Source: JAJZRJ01 sp040757055 (GTDB taxonomy: Bacteria; Desulfobacterota; Desulfobulbia; Desulfobulbales; Desulfurivibrionaceae). From it: a stretch of 64,000 nucleotides of DNA. The translations under genes were made by a program, and so were the position numbers. The notes under the pieces are model-generated. The model did not search any database, had not been told where the DNA came from, and saw nothing but the letters and a program-made list of their open reading frames with translations. The stretch spans positions 26,275-90,274 of the forward strand of contig JBFLXY010000011.1 in the NCBI GenBank assembly GCA_040757055.1. The letters run 5' to 3'. Shown piece after piece: positions 33,613 to 41,895 of this stretch (position 1 is its first letter; the number at the start of each line of letters is the position of its first letter).

Positions 33613-34698
33613 ATGGATGCAGGCGTTATGAGGGAAACAGCTCAGGCCAAGGTGCTCATCGCGGACGACGATACCCTGGTCCGCGAGGCGGTGCAGAAGA
33701 TACTCAGAATGTTCGGCCACGAGGTGGTGGCGGTGCCCAGCGGCGAAGAGGTGCTGGAGCAACTGTCGCCCGAGTTCGACCTGATCATCCTCGACATCAA
33801 CATGCCCGGCATGGACGGCTTTGAGACCCTGAAGCGGCTCAACCGCCAGGATCTCGGCATCCCGGTCATCTTCCTCACCGGCGTGGGCAGCATGGAGTAC
33901 GCGGTCAAGGCGATCAATCTCGGTGCCTACGACTTCATCCCCAAGCCCATCGAGGACCTCGATATCTTCAACATCAAGATCCGGCGCGCGGTGGAGAAAC
34001 GCCACTACGTGCTGCAGGAACGCGCCTACAAGGAGAATCTCGAACGCGAGGTCAAGGCCAAGACCGCGGAACTGGCCGACAAGAACCGTCTGCTCGAGGA
34101 ATACAGCCGGAACCTCGAGGTCTCGGCCCTCGACACCATGCTCACCCTCCAGACCGCGCTGGAAGAGAAGGACATGTACACCGCGGGGCATACCGTCCGG
34201 GTGACCAATTACGCCCTGACCATCGCCCAGGCCATGCGCCTGACCGCCGAGGAGAGCGCCGTGCTGGAGCGGGCCTGCCAGGTGCACGACATCGGCAAAC
34301 TGGTGATCGACGTCAACTATATCCGCAAACCCGGCGCGCTGACCGATGAGGAATGGACCTTGATGAAGAAGCATCCGGAGATCGGCGCCAACATCATCAA
34401 GCCGCTTTCCTTCATGAGGCAGGAACTCTTCATCGTCCGCCACCACCACGAACGGATGGACGGCAAGGGCTATCCCGACGGCCTCGGCGGCAGCGATCTC
34501 GACATCCTCACCAAGGTCATCACCGTGGCAGACAGCTACGATGCCATGACCTCCAAGCGCAGCTACAAGGCCAACATGGACACCGCCGCGGCCATTGCCG
34601 AACTGCATCGCTGCGCCGGCAGCCAGTTCGACCCCGAGGTGGTGCGGGTTTTCGTCGAAGTCCTCCAGAAGAAAAACACCAGCAGCCGCGCCGCATAG
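33613..34698 (+). CDS. RpfG-type response regulator with HD-GYP domain
   Basis: 361 residues. The REC domain (about residues 12-130) has VLIADDDTLVREAV, the acceptor Asp in LIILDINMPGMDG, the switch Thr in IFLTGVG and the Lys in FIPKPI. A coiled linker leads to an HD-GYP domain (about 170-355) with the full motif set: VHDIGKLVIDVNYI, MKKHPEIGANI, HHHERMDGKGYPDGLGG, VADSYDAMTS. It is predicted to hydrolyse c-di-GMP on phosphorylation. No partner kinase is adjacent. An internal ATG at 33628 is an alternative start. Confidence 0.92.
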   Translation: MDAGVMRETAQAKVLIADDDTLVREAVQKILRMFGHEVVAVPSGEEVLEQLSPEFDLIILDINMPGMDGFETLKRLNRQDLGIPVIFLTGVGSMEYAVKAINLGAYDFIPKPIEDLDIFNIKIRRAVEKRHYVLQERAYKENLEREVKAKTAELADKNRLLEEYSRNLEVSALDTMLTLQTALEEKDMYTAGHTVRVTNYALTIAQAMRLTAEESAVLERACQVHDIGKLVIDVNYIRKPGALTDEEWTLMKKHPEIGANIIKPLSFMRQELFIVRHHHERMDGKGYPDGLGGSDLDILTKVITVADSYDAMTSKRSYKANMDTAAAIAELHRCAGSQFDPEVVRVFVEVLQKKNTSSRAA

Positions 34699-34735
34699 TC
34701 GCAGGCGGCACAAGGCTTCATGCCCTGTGCTGCTG

Positions 34736-34767
34736 CTCTTTCCCGGCCACGGGCCGGGACGAAAGAG
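34736..34767 (+). terminator. Stem-loop after the HD-GYP regulator
   Basis: A strong dyad: CTCTTTCCCGGCC paired with GGCCGGG and, after a 3-nt bulge, AAAGAG, around a 3-nt loop. It lies 38 bp after the stop. No U-run follows, so it may end transcription poorly or instead protect the RNA 3' end. Confidence 0.4.
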
Positions 34768-34770
34768 TGT

Positions 34771-34799
34771 TTGACTTGCCCTGGGCGATGCGGTAAGAG
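34771..34799 (+). promoter_or_regulatory. Possible gatC promoter
   Basis: TTGACT (34771-34776), 17 bp, TAAGAG (34794-34799). The -10 is weak (3 of 6). Transcription would start only about 2 nt before the gatC ATG, so if real the message would be almost leaderless. Confidence 0.3.
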
Positions 34800-34807
34800 A
34801 TGGGGCT

Positions 34808-35092
34808 ATGAAAATTACCCCGGAACAAGTGCTGTACGTTGCCAGGCTCGCCCGTCTGGACATCGCGCCGGAGGAGGTGGGGCCGACCACCGAGCAGTTG
34901 GGCCGCATCCTTGCCTATGTCGAGAAACTGGATGCGCTCAATACCGAAGGGGTGGCACCCACCACCCATGCCCTGGCGGTGACCAACGCCTTCCGTGACG
35001 ACGTGGTCCGTCCTTCCCTGCCGCAGCAGGAGGCGCTGGCCAATGGCCCGCGGGTGAACGGCGAAGCCTTTGTGGTCCCCAAGGTCATTTAA
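34808..35092 (+). CDS. gatC: Asp-tRNA(Asn)/Glu-tRNA(Gln) amidotransferase subunit C
   Basis: 94 residues, the normal size. MKITPEQVLYVARLARLDI, then LGRILAYVEKLDALNTEGVAPTTH, and the C-terminal DVVRPSLPQQEALANGP are classic GatC. It is the belt that holds GatA to GatB. gatA follows after 91 bp; gatB is not in the window. Confidence 0.95.
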   Translation: MKITPEQVLYVARLARLDIAPEEVGPTTEQLGRILAYVEKLDALNTEGVAPTTHALAVTNAFRDDVVRPSLPQQEALANGPRVNGEAFVVPKVI

Positions 35093-35183
35093 TCCACTTG
35101 TTCGGCCCGATTGAGGTGCGCACGGCTAGGCATGATCCGCGGTTTGGATTCGTTGCCGCCGCGGGCCGGCTGTTGAGGATATC

Positions 35184-36644
35184 ATGGAACTTGCTCGCCT
35201 GACCATTCATGCCTTGCAGGGCAAGCTTGCCCGGCGGGAAATTTCCTCCCGCGAACTCACCGAAGCGGTGCTTGCCCGCATTGGTGCGGTGGAAGGGCGG
35301 GTGCATGCCTACATCACCCTCGACCGCGAAGGGGCGTTAGCCCAGGCCGATGCGGCGGACCAACGCCTCGCTGCCGGCGAGAGCCATCCCTTGTGCGGCA
35401 TTCCGCTGGCGATCAAGGATGTGCTCTGCACCAAGGGAGTGCGCACCACCTGCGGCTCGAAGATCCTCGAAAAATTCGTGCCGCCCTACGACGCGGCGGT
35501 AATCGAAAAACTCAAGGCGGCGGGCGCGGTGCTCTTGGGCAAGGCGAGCATGGACGAGTTCGCCATGGGCTCCTCCAACGAGAACTGCGCCTATGGCGCC
35601 CCGCACAACCCCTGGCAGCTCGATGCGGTCTGCGGCGGTTCCAGCGGCGGGTCGGCCGCGGCAGTGGCGGCGGACGAATGCATCGCCTCGCTCGGTTCCG
35701 ACACCGGCGGCTCCATCCGGCAGCCCGCCTCCCACTGCGGGGTGGTGGGGATCAAACCCACCTACGGCCGGGTCTCCCGCTACGGCCTCTTGGCCTACGC
35801 CTCCTCCCTCGACCAGATTGGCCCGCTCACCAAGGACGTGCGGGATGCGGCGATCATGCTCAATGCCATCTGCGGTTACGACCAGCGGGACTCCACCTCG
35901 GTGGATGTGCCGGTGCCGGACTATACCGCGGTCCTGGTTGATGGGCTTGGCGGCCTCAAGGTGGGGATTCCCAGGGAATATTTCGCGGCCGGCCTCGATT
36001 CCGAGGTGGAGAGCGCGGTGCGGGGCGCGATCCGGCAGCTTGAAGCAGCGGGCGCGGAGCTGGTTGAAGTCTCCCTGCCCCACACCGAATATGGGGTGGC
36101 GGCCTATTACATCATCGCCCCGGCCGAGGCGAGTTCGAATCTCGCCCGTTACGACGGCGTGCGCTTCGGCCACCGCGACATGGGCGCCGGGACCCTGCAC
36201 GACATGTACCGCCAGAGCCGTTCCCAGGGCTTTGGTCCCGAGGTGAAGCGCCGCATCATCATCGGCACCTACGCCCTTTCCTCCGGCTACTACGATGCCT
36301 ACTACAAGAAGGCCTCCCAGGCACGCACCCTGATTATCGAGGACTTTACCAAGGCCCTGGCCCAGTGCGATGCCCTGATTTCGCCGGTGACTCCGGCGCC
36401 GGCCTGGCGGCTCGGCGAAAAGACCGCCGACCCCTTGAGCATGTATCTTTCCGACGCCCTGACCATCCCGACCAACCTGGCGGGGCTGCCGGGGATCTCG
36501 GTGCCCTGCGGCCTGAGCGCGGTCGGCCTGCCCATCGGCGTCCAGTTGCAGGCCGCCCCCTTTGCCGAGGAAAAACTGTTGCGGCTTGCCTACAACCTCG
36601 AACAGCGGCTGGGCTTCGTCGGCCGCAAGCCGGCCCTGGCATGA
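35184..36644 (+). CDS. gatA: Asp-tRNA(Asn)/Glu-tRNA(Gln) amidotransferase subunit A
   Basis: 486 residues, amidase-signature family. The Ser-cisSer-Lys triad is visible: Lys in IPLAIKDVLCTKG, and the Ser pair in CGGSSGGSAAAVAA and GSDTGGSIRQPASHCGVVG. GMKPTYGRVSRYGL is present as GIKPTYGRVSRYGL. It releases ammonia from glutamine for tRNA-dependent Gln or Asn formation. GAGGATATC precedes the ATG. The stop overlaps the hisC start as ATGA. Confidence 0.97.
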   Translation: MELARLTIHALQGKLARREISSRELTEAVLARIGAVEGRVHAYITLDREGALAQADAADQRLAAGESHPLCGIPLAIKDVLCTKGVRTTCGSKILEKFVPPYDAAVIEKLKAAGAVLLGKASMDEFAMGSSNENCAYGAPHNPWQLDAVCGGSSGGSAAAVAADECIASLGSDTGGSIRQPASHCGVVGIKPTYGRVSRYGLLAYASSLDQIGPLTKDVRDAAIMLNAICGYDQRDSTSVDVPVPDYTAVLVDGLGGLKVGIPREYFAAGLDSEVESAVRGAIRQLEAAGAELVEVSLPHTEYGVAAYYIIAPAEASSNLARYDGVRFGHRDMGAGTLHDMYRQSRSQGFGPEVKRRIIIGTYALSSGYYDAYYKKASQARTLIIEDFTKALAQCDALISPVTPAPAWRLGEKTADPLSMYLSDALTIPTNLAGLPGISVPCGLSAVGLPIGVQLQAAPFAEEKLLRLAYNLEQRLGFVGRKPALA

Positions 36645-37753
36645 CCATGAAACTGAACGTCGCCGACAACATCGCCACCCTGATTCCGTACCCGCCCGGC
36701 AAGCCTCTGGAGGAACTGGAGCGGGAATACGGCATCACCGGCTCCATCAAGCTCGCCTCCAACGAAAATCCGCTGGGCCCCTCGCCCAAGGCGGTGGCCG
36801 CGATCAGCGCGAGCCTTGGCAATCTGCACCGCTATCCCGACGGCAGCTGCTACTATCTGGCCCAGGCCCTGGCGAAAAAAATCGGGGTGGACCCGGCGGA
36901 ACTGGTCTTCGGCAACGGCTCCAACGAGATCATCGGCCTCCTCATCGCCGCCTTCCTGGCCCCGGGCCAGGAGGTGGTGACCAGCCACCCGACCTTCCTC
37001 GTCTATCAGAAGATGGTGCAGGCCCAGGGCGGGATCAACCGGGTGGTGCCGCTCCGCGACATGCGCCACGACCTCGATGCCATCCTGGCCGCGGTGACCG
37101 GCAAGACCCGCCTCATCTTTCTCGACAACCCAAACAACCCGACGGGTACGGTCTTCACCGCCGCCGAGTTCGAGGCCTTCCTCGCCAGGGTGCCTGAGGG
37201 CGTGATCGTAGCCCTGGACGAGGCGTATGTCGATTTCGTCGAGCCGGCCCTCCAGTTCGACGCCCGCAAATACCTCCGGCACAAGACCCCGGTGGTGGCC
37301 CTGCGCACCTTTTCCAAGGCCTATGGCCTGGCGGGCCTCCGGGTCGGCTACGGCATCATGCACCGGGAGATCGCCGATTATCTTCACCGGGTGCGCCAGC
37401 CCTTCAACGTGAACCAGCTGGCCCAGGTGGCGGCCCTGGCCGCTCTGGAGGATGACGACCACTATGAGAAGACCCTGCGGCTGACCCGCGAGGGCATGGC
37501 CTGGCTGGCTGCCGAGGTGGAAAAGTTCGGCTGCACCGCCTTTCCGAGTCAGACCAATTTTTTTCTCATCGACGTCAAGGGCGAGGGCAAGCAGCTTTAC
37601 GAACGGATGCTCATGAAGGGGGTCATTGTCCGGCCGATGCAGGCCTACGGCTATCCAACCTACATCCGCATCACCGTAGGGCTGCCCGAGGAAAACATCC
37701 GCTTCGTGAAAAGCCTTGGCGAAACGCTGCAGGAGCTCGGCTATGGCCGTTAA
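36641..37753 (+). CDS. hisC: Histidinol-phosphate aminotransferase
   Basis: 370 residues, PLP aminotransferase fold type I. IKLASNENPLGPSPKA, HRYPDGSCYYL, LVFGNGSNEII, FLDNPNNPTGTVF and the Schiff-base Lys in TFSKAYGLAGLRVGY are HisC signatures. It makes histidinol phosphate in histidine synthesis; some members also serve tyrosine or phenylalanine transamination. It is coupled to gatA by an ATGA overlap and overlaps cmk by 11 bp. Confidence 0.93.
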   Translation: MTMKLNVADNIATLIPYPPGKPLEELEREYGITGSIKLASNENPLGPSPKAVAAISASLGNLHRYPDGSCYYLAQALAKKIGVDPAELVFGNGSNEIIGLLIAAFLAPGQEVVTSHPTFLVYQKMVQAQGGINRVVPLRDMRHDLDAILAAVTGKTRLIFLDNPNNPTGTVFTAAEFEAFLARVPEGVIVALDEAYVDFVEPALQFDARKYLRHKTPVVALRTFSKAYGLAGLRVGYGIMHREIADYLHRVRQPFNVNQLAQVAALAALEDDDHYEKTLRLTREGMAWLAAEVEKFGCTAFPSQTNFFLIDVKGEGKQLYERMLMKGVIVRPMQAYGYPTYIRITVGLPEENIRFVKSLGETLQELGYGR

Positions 37754-38423
37754 GGAACCCATCGTCACCATCGACGGCCCTTCCGGGGCGGGCAAATCCA
37801 CCATCAGCCGGATGCTGGCGGCGAGACTCCGCTTCGCCTACCTCGACACCGGCGCCATGTACCGGGCCGTGGGGCTGGCCGTGGAGCGGCAGGGCATCGA
37901 CCTGGCCGACGGCACCGCGCTCAAAAAATGTCTCGCTGCCATCCGCATCGAACTGATGCCCAGCGAGCACGACGATGTGCGGGTGATTCTGAACGGCGAG
38001 GACATCTCCGCCGCCATCCGCACTCCGGCCATGGCCATGGTGGCCTCCAGGGTCTCGGCGGTACCCCTGGTGCGGGAGAAGCTCAGCGAACTCCAGCGGG
38101 CCATCGGCGCCCACGGCGGCATCGTCGCCGAGGGCCGCGACATGGGCACCGTGGTCTTTCCGGAGGCCCCCTACAAATTCTACCTCGATGCCTCGGCCGA
38201 GGAACGGGCCCGCCGCCGCCATGAGCAGCTCCGGCAAAAGGGGCAGGCTGCCGACTATCAGGAAATTCTGGACCAGATCGTCAAACGTGACTATGATGAC
38301 AGCAGGCGTGCGCTCGCCCCTCTGAAACCGGCCGACGACGCGATCATCGTCGATTCGTCGGCCATGGATCCCGAGGCGGTGGTGGCATTCATGCTGGAAC
38401 GCATGGGCAGGGCATCTGGCTGA
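37743..38423 (+). CDS. cmk: Cytidylate kinase
   Basis: 226 residues. The P-loop is TIDGPSGAGKSTISRML, followed by YLDTGAMYRAV and the NMP-binding insert typical of bacterial CMP kinases. IVAEGRDMGTVVFP and KFYLDASAEERARRR complete the signature. It phosphorylates CMP and dCMP. In many relatives cmk sits next to rpsA; here it is tied to hisC (11-bp overlap) and rpsA is 21 kb away. Confidence 0.95.
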   Translation: MAVKEPIVTIDGPSGAGKSTISRMLAARLRFAYLDTGAMYRAVGLAVERQGIDLADGTALKKCLAAIRIELMPSEHDDVRVILNGEDISAAIRTPAMAMVASRVSAVPLVREKLSELQRAIGAHGGIVAEGRDMGTVVFPEAPYKFYLDASAEERARRRHEQLRQKGQAADYQEILDQIVKRDYDDSRRALAPLKPADDAIIVDSSAMDPEAVVAFMLERMGRASG

Positions 38424-38436
38424 CAGGGAGGATGGT

Positions 38437-38787
38437 ATGGCGGGAGAAGAGTCGCGGGCGCTGGAGCGGCGGCACCTCATCTATTACCTTGAGGTCCATG
38501 ACGACACCACCGGCGGCCTGTTGGGGCATCTGGTGGACATCACCACCGAGGGCATCAAGCTGGTGAGCAAGGAGCCCATTGAAAAGGGCAGGCTCTTCCG
38601 GTTGCGCATGCGCCTGCCCGAGGATTATTTCGACGAAAAGACCCTGCGCTTTGAGGCCAAGAGCCTCTGGAGCTCCAACGACGTGAATCCGGATTTTTAC
38701 GATACCGGCTTCAGCGTCATCGGCATGGACAAGCGCACCAAGGACATCGTCGCCGGTCTGGTGGGCCAGTTCGGCTTCAACGACTGA
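38437..38787 (+). CDS. PilZ-domain c-di-GMP-binding protein
   Basis: 116 residues, a single PilZ domain. The c-di-GMP site shows as ERRHLIYYLEV (an RxxxR-type region shifted to ERRH) and LVDITTEGIKLVS (the D/NxSxxG box, here DITTEG). The strand pattern to YDTGFSVIGMD is typical. It probably binds c-di-GMP and relays the signal to an unknown partner. It follows cmk by 13 bp and ends before a clear terminator, so it closes the gatCA-hisC-cmk run. Confidence 0.85.
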   Translation: MAGEESRALERRHLIYYLEVHDDTTGGLLGHLVDITTEGIKLVSKEPIEKGRLFRLRMRLPEDYFDEKTLRFEAKSLWSSNDVNPDFYDTGFSVIGMDKRTKDIVAGLVGQFGFND

Positions 38788-38809
38788 GCAGCTCTTCGGA
38801 AGCCAGCAG

Positions 38810-38847
38810 CGGCGCGCCTTCATCGGGAAGGGGCGCCGTCTTTTTTT
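38810..38847 (+). terminator. Rho-independent terminator after the PilZ gene
   Basis: An interrupted GC-rich stem, CGGCGC..CCTTC against GAAGG..GCGCCG, is followed by TC and seven T residues. It lies 22 bp after the PilZ stop codon and just before the yedF ribosome-binding site. Confidence 0.75.
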
Positions 38848-38860
38848 CGGGGGTATCGGA

Positions 38861-39478
38861 GTGGAAAAGATTGTGGATTGTCGGGGCATGCTCTGCCCCC
38901 AGCCGGTCATCGCGACCCGGGACGCCTTGGCGGCCATGGCGCATGGGGTGCTCACGGTGGCGGTGGACAACGAGGCGTCGCGCAGCAATGTGGAGCGCTT
39001 TGCCGTCAGTCAGGGATGCGCGGTGGCGGTGGCGGAAGAAGCCGGGGTGTTCCGGCTGACCATCACCAAGCCGGGTGGCGCCATGCCGGCGCCCGACGCC
39101 GCTGCGGCCGAGTCCTATACCTGCCCCATCCCGGCTGCCGCCGGCGTGATCTACGTGATTCCCTCCGACACCATGGGGCACGGCGACGACGACCTCGGCC
39201 GGCTGCTGCTGCGCGCCTTTGTTAAGACCATCCGGGAGATGCAACCGCGGCCGGCGGCCATCTTCTTTTACAATACCGGGGTGAGGGTCACGGCCGCCGA
39301 TTCCGACCTCATCCCGCCGCTCAAGGAGCTGGAGGCGGAAAAAGTGGCCATCTTCTCCTGCGGCACCTGCCTTGATTTTTTCAACCTCAAGGAGCAGCTG
39401 CTGGTCGGCAAGGTCACCAACATGTACGAGATCATGGCGGCCATGAGCACCGCTGCCAGGGTCGTGAGCCCTTACTAG
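38861..39478 (+). CDS. yedF: YedF-like TusA/DsrE fusion protein (sulfur or selenium metabolism)
   Basis: 205 residues. An N-terminal TusA-like domain starts at a GTG codon (MEKIVDCRGMLCPQPVIATRDAL) with the sulfur-carrying Cys in the CPQP motif. The C-terminal half is DsrE/F-like (GVIYVIPSDTMGHGDDDLGRLLL, AIFFYNTGVRVT, IFSCGTCLDFFNL). This is the architecture annotated as selenium-metabolism protein YedF in many anaerobes. It likely carries persulfide or selenide sulfur from the desulfurase-like protein encoded 16 bp downstream. GGGGG lies 7 bp before the GTG. Confidence 0.88.
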   Translation: MEKIVDCRGMLCPQPVIATRDALAAMAHGVLTVAVDNEASRSNVERFAVSQGCAVAVAEEAGVFRLTITKPGGAMPAPDAAAAESYTCPIPAAAGVIYVIPSDTMGHGDDDLGRLLLRAFVKTIREMQPRPAAIFFYNTGVRVTAADSDLIPPLKELEAEKVAIFSCGTCLDFFNLKEQLLVGKVTNMYEIMAAMSTAARVVSPY

Positions 39479-39494
39479 GTGCAGGTCTCCGCCG

Positions 39495-40649
39495 ATGTCT
39501 GCCCTCCGGTCGCCGGTCTATCTCGATAACGCCGCCACCTCGTTTCCCAAGCCGGCTAATGTGGCGGCAACCATGGACCGCCTGCTGCGCTCCACCGCCC
39601 TGAGCCCGGGCCGTTCCGCCCATGCCTTTTCCCTGGCCGCCGGCCGGGAGATCTTTGCGGCCCGCGAACTGCTCGCCGCCTTTTTCGGCTGCCCCGATTC
39701 GAGCCGGCTGATCTTCACCGCCAACGTCACCGAGGCGCTCAACGTCGGGCTCTTCGGGCTGCTCAAGGATGGCGGCCATGTCATCGCCACCGGCATGGAA
39801 CACAACTCGGTGATGCGCCCCCTGCGCCATCTCGAGCAGCTGGGCCGCATCGCGCTTTCGGTGCTGCCCGCCTCGCCGGCCGGCGAGACCGACCCGGCCG
39901 ACTTGGCCAAGGCCTTGCGGCGCGACACCCGGCTCATCGTGGTCAATCACGTTTCCAATGTTACCGGCACCGCGGCGCCGCTGGCGGAAATCGCCGCGCT
40001 GAAGGGCGGGGCGCTGCTGGTGGTGGATGCGGCCCAGTCCGCCGGAGTCTTTGAACTGGACGTGGCCAAGCTCGGCATCGATTTTTTCGCCTTCACCGGC
40101 CACAAGGCGCTGCTGGGGCCCACCGGCACCGGCGGCTTTGTCCTGGGGCCGGACATCGAGCTGCCGCCCTTCAAGATGGGCGGCACCGGCAGCGCTTCGG
40201 AGTTCGAGGTGCAGCCGGACTTCGCGCCGGACTGCTACGAAGCCGGCACCCCGAACACCCTGGGTATTGCCGGCCTGGCCGCCGGAGTGGGTTTTGTAAA
40301 GGAAACAGGTCTTGCGGCCATCCGCGAGCATGAACAGGCTCTCACCCGCCGTTTTCTCGACGGCCTGGCGCAGATCAGGGAGGTAACGGTTTACGGGCTG
40401 CCGGCCGGCGCCAACCGGGGGGCGGTGGTTTCCTTGCGTCTGGCCGGAAAGGGGATGGACGAGGTGGCGCACCGGCTGGACCGCGAGTTCCGGATACTGG
40501 TGCGGGCCGGGCTCCATTGCGCGCCGCTGGCCCATCGCACCATCGGCACCTTTCCCGAGGGCACGGTGCGGGTTTCCTTCGGCTTCTTCAATACCATGGC
40601 CGAGGTGGACTGCTGCCTCGACGCCCTGGCCCGCATCGCCGCCAGCTGA
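39495..40649 (+). CDS. Class V aminotransferase, cysteine desulfurase-like
   Basis: 384 residues. VYLDNAATSFPKP, GMEHNSVMRPL, VNHVSNVTGTAAPL, VVDAAQSAGVFELD and the PLP Lys in FAFTGHKALLGPTGTGG place it in the NifS/CsdB group. The catalytic Cys is probably in VRAGLHCAPLAHRTIGTFPEGTVRVS, the arrangement of the cysteine desulfurase family often found with yedF and selD. It would release sulfur (or selenium) from cysteine (selenocysteine) to YedF. It follows yedF by 16 bp. selD is not visible. Confidence 0.9.
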   Translation: MSALRSPVYLDNAATSFPKPANVAATMDRLLRSTALSPGRSAHAFSLAAGREIFAARELLAAFFGCPDSSRLIFTANVTEALNVGLFGLLKDGGHVIATGMEHNSVMRPLRHLEQLGRIALSVLPASPAGETDPADLAKALRRDTRLIVVNHVSNVTGTAAPLAEIAALKGGALLVVDAAQSAGVFELDVAKLGIDFFAFTGHKALLGPTGTGGFVLGPDIELPPFKMGGTGSASEFEVQPDFAPDCYEAGTPNTLGIAGLAAGVGFVKETGLAAIREHEQALTRRFLDGLAQIREVTVYGLPAGANRGAVVSLRLAGKGMDEVAHRLDREFRILVRAGLHCAPLAHRTIGTFPEGTVRVSFGFFNTMAEVDCCLDALARIAAS

Positions 40650-40658
40650 GGGAAAACC

Positions 40659-41666
40659 ATGCAGCGCGCCGACGAGTCCGCGGGCAGTTCCGCCTTCCGC
40701 CGCCTTACCCCGGATGCGGTTCTCGGCGTGGTGGAGCAGGCCCTGGGCGTCCGCTGCACCAACCTCTGCCGGCCGCTGGCCAGTTACATCAATCGGGTCT
40801 ACGAACTGGAGCAGGAGGACGGCAGCGGCCTGGTGGTGAAGTTTTACCGGCCGGGCCGCTGGAGTCTGGCAGCCCTGCAGGACGAGCATGATTTTCTGCT
40901 GGAACTGGCCGGCCGCGAGATTCCGGTGATCGCTCCCTTGCCGTTTGCCGGCAACGGGACGCTGGGCCAGCATCAGGGGGTCTTTTTTGCGGTCTTTCCC
41001 AAGTGCGGCGGCCGCAGCTTCGACGAGTACAACGACGAACAGTGGCTGGAGATCGGCCGCCTGCTCGGCCGGGTGCATGCGGTGGGCGCTGCCCGGCCGC
41101 CGGCCGGGCGTATCGTCATGCGGCCGGATCGCTCCACCCGCGACCACCTGCGCTATCTGCTCGCGGGCAACTTTCTCCCGTCGGATCTGGCCCAATCCTT
41201 CAGCGCGCTGGTCGAGACCATCATCGCCGAGATTACCCCCCTCTTTGCCGGGGTGGAGCTGATCCGCATCCATGGCGACTGCCATTTTTCCAATCTCATC
41301 TACCGTCCGGGCGAGTCGTTCTATCTCATCGATTTTGATGACATGGCCTTCGGGCCGCCGGTGCAGGATTTCTGGATGCTGCTGCCTGGTTACCGGGACG
41401 AGACCCATGTCGAAATCGATCTCTTCCTCGAAGGGTATGAGACCTTCCGCGATTTCGACCGCCGCACCCTCCGGCTTATCGAGCCGCTCAGGGCCATGCG
41501 CTTCATCCACTACACGGCGTGGTGCGCCTGTCAGGTGGCAGAGGAAGGGTTGTCGCGGGTGGCGCCGGACTTCGGCAGCCGCGACTACTGGCAGCGGGAG
41601 ATCGACGACCTGGCCGACCAGCTGGAGCGTATCCGGTCGGCCGTCCCGGCGGGAAATTCTCTCTAG
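40659..41666 (+). CDS. SrkA/YihE-like serine/threonine protein kinase
   Basis: 335 residues, aminoglycoside-phosphotransferase-type kinase fold. The catalytic loop IHGDCHFSNLIY and metal-binding YLIDFDDMAFGPPVQDFWML match stress-response kinase A. The ATP-binding Lys is in GLVVKFYRPGRW, and the FFAVFPKCGGR segment is also typical. SrkA phosphorylates unknown targets and protects against stress-induced death in E. coli. The gene follows the desulfurase by 9 bp. Its TAG stop is the first three bases of the terminal repeat of the MITE-like element, so the original C-terminus may have differed. Confidence 0.87.
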   Translation: MQRADESAGSSAFRRLTPDAVLGVVEQALGVRCTNLCRPLASYINRVYELEQEDGSGLVVKFYRPGRWSLAALQDEHDFLLELAGREIPVIAPLPFAGNGTLGQHQGVFFAVFPKCGGRSFDEYNDEQWLEIGRLLGRVHAVGAARPPAGRIVMRPDRSTRDHLRYLLAGNFLPSDLAQSFSALVETIIAEITPLFAGVELIRIHGDCHFSNLIYRPGESFYLIDFDDMAFGPPVQDFWMLLPGYRDETHVEIDLFLEGYETFRDFDRRTLRLIEPLRAMRFIHYTAWCACQVAEEGLSRVAPDFGSRDYWQREIDDLADQLERIRSAVPAGNSL

Positions 41667-41830
41667 CAGGATGTTGAAAAACTCATCCATGACCTTTTTC
41701 AACCACGAACCCGCGGAAGTGAATTCCGCGGGTTTTCACAATTCCGGCGAATCATAAACTCGCCGGAATTGGCGCCCTTCCCTGGGGCGCACGCAGGCTG
41801 CCGAAAAACAAGTTTTTCAACGGCCTGCTA
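41664..41830. mobile_element. 167-bp MITE-like palindromic element
   Basis: Both ends carry a 20-bp terminal inverted repeat with two mismatches: TAGCAGGATGTTGAAAAACT at the left and its complement (ending CAACGGCCTGCTA) at the right. Inside are two perfect 11-bp hairpins: AACCCGCGGAA/TTCCGCGGGTT (41708-41734) and AATTCCGGCGA/TCGCCGGAATT (41740-41770). A GCGCCC/GGGCGC dyad follows. There is no coding capacity. The TA at each end could be a duplicated TA target, as in IS630/mariner-type elements (inference). Its left end supplies the kinase stop codon. Confidence 0.75.
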
Positions 41831-41866
41831 AAAAAACACGGCCGGGCAGGTTGCCCTGTCCGGCCG
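41830..41866 (-). terminator. Rho-independent terminator of the bd-like/octaheme cytochrome operon
   Basis: On the minus strand a long stem (CGGCCGGACAGGG paired with CTGCCCGGCCG) is followed by TG and seven T residues. It lies 30 bp after the cytochrome stop and abuts the MITE-like element, whose last A begins the T-run. Confidence 0.75.
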
Positions 41867-41895
41867 GCGTGGTCCATGAATGTCGTCCCTTGTCG

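Noticed and set aside
40659..41666. Reading the kinase as aminoglycoside resistance
   Set aside because: The catalytic loop and DFDD metal site match SrkA/YihE, and the context is sulfur metabolism, not resistance.
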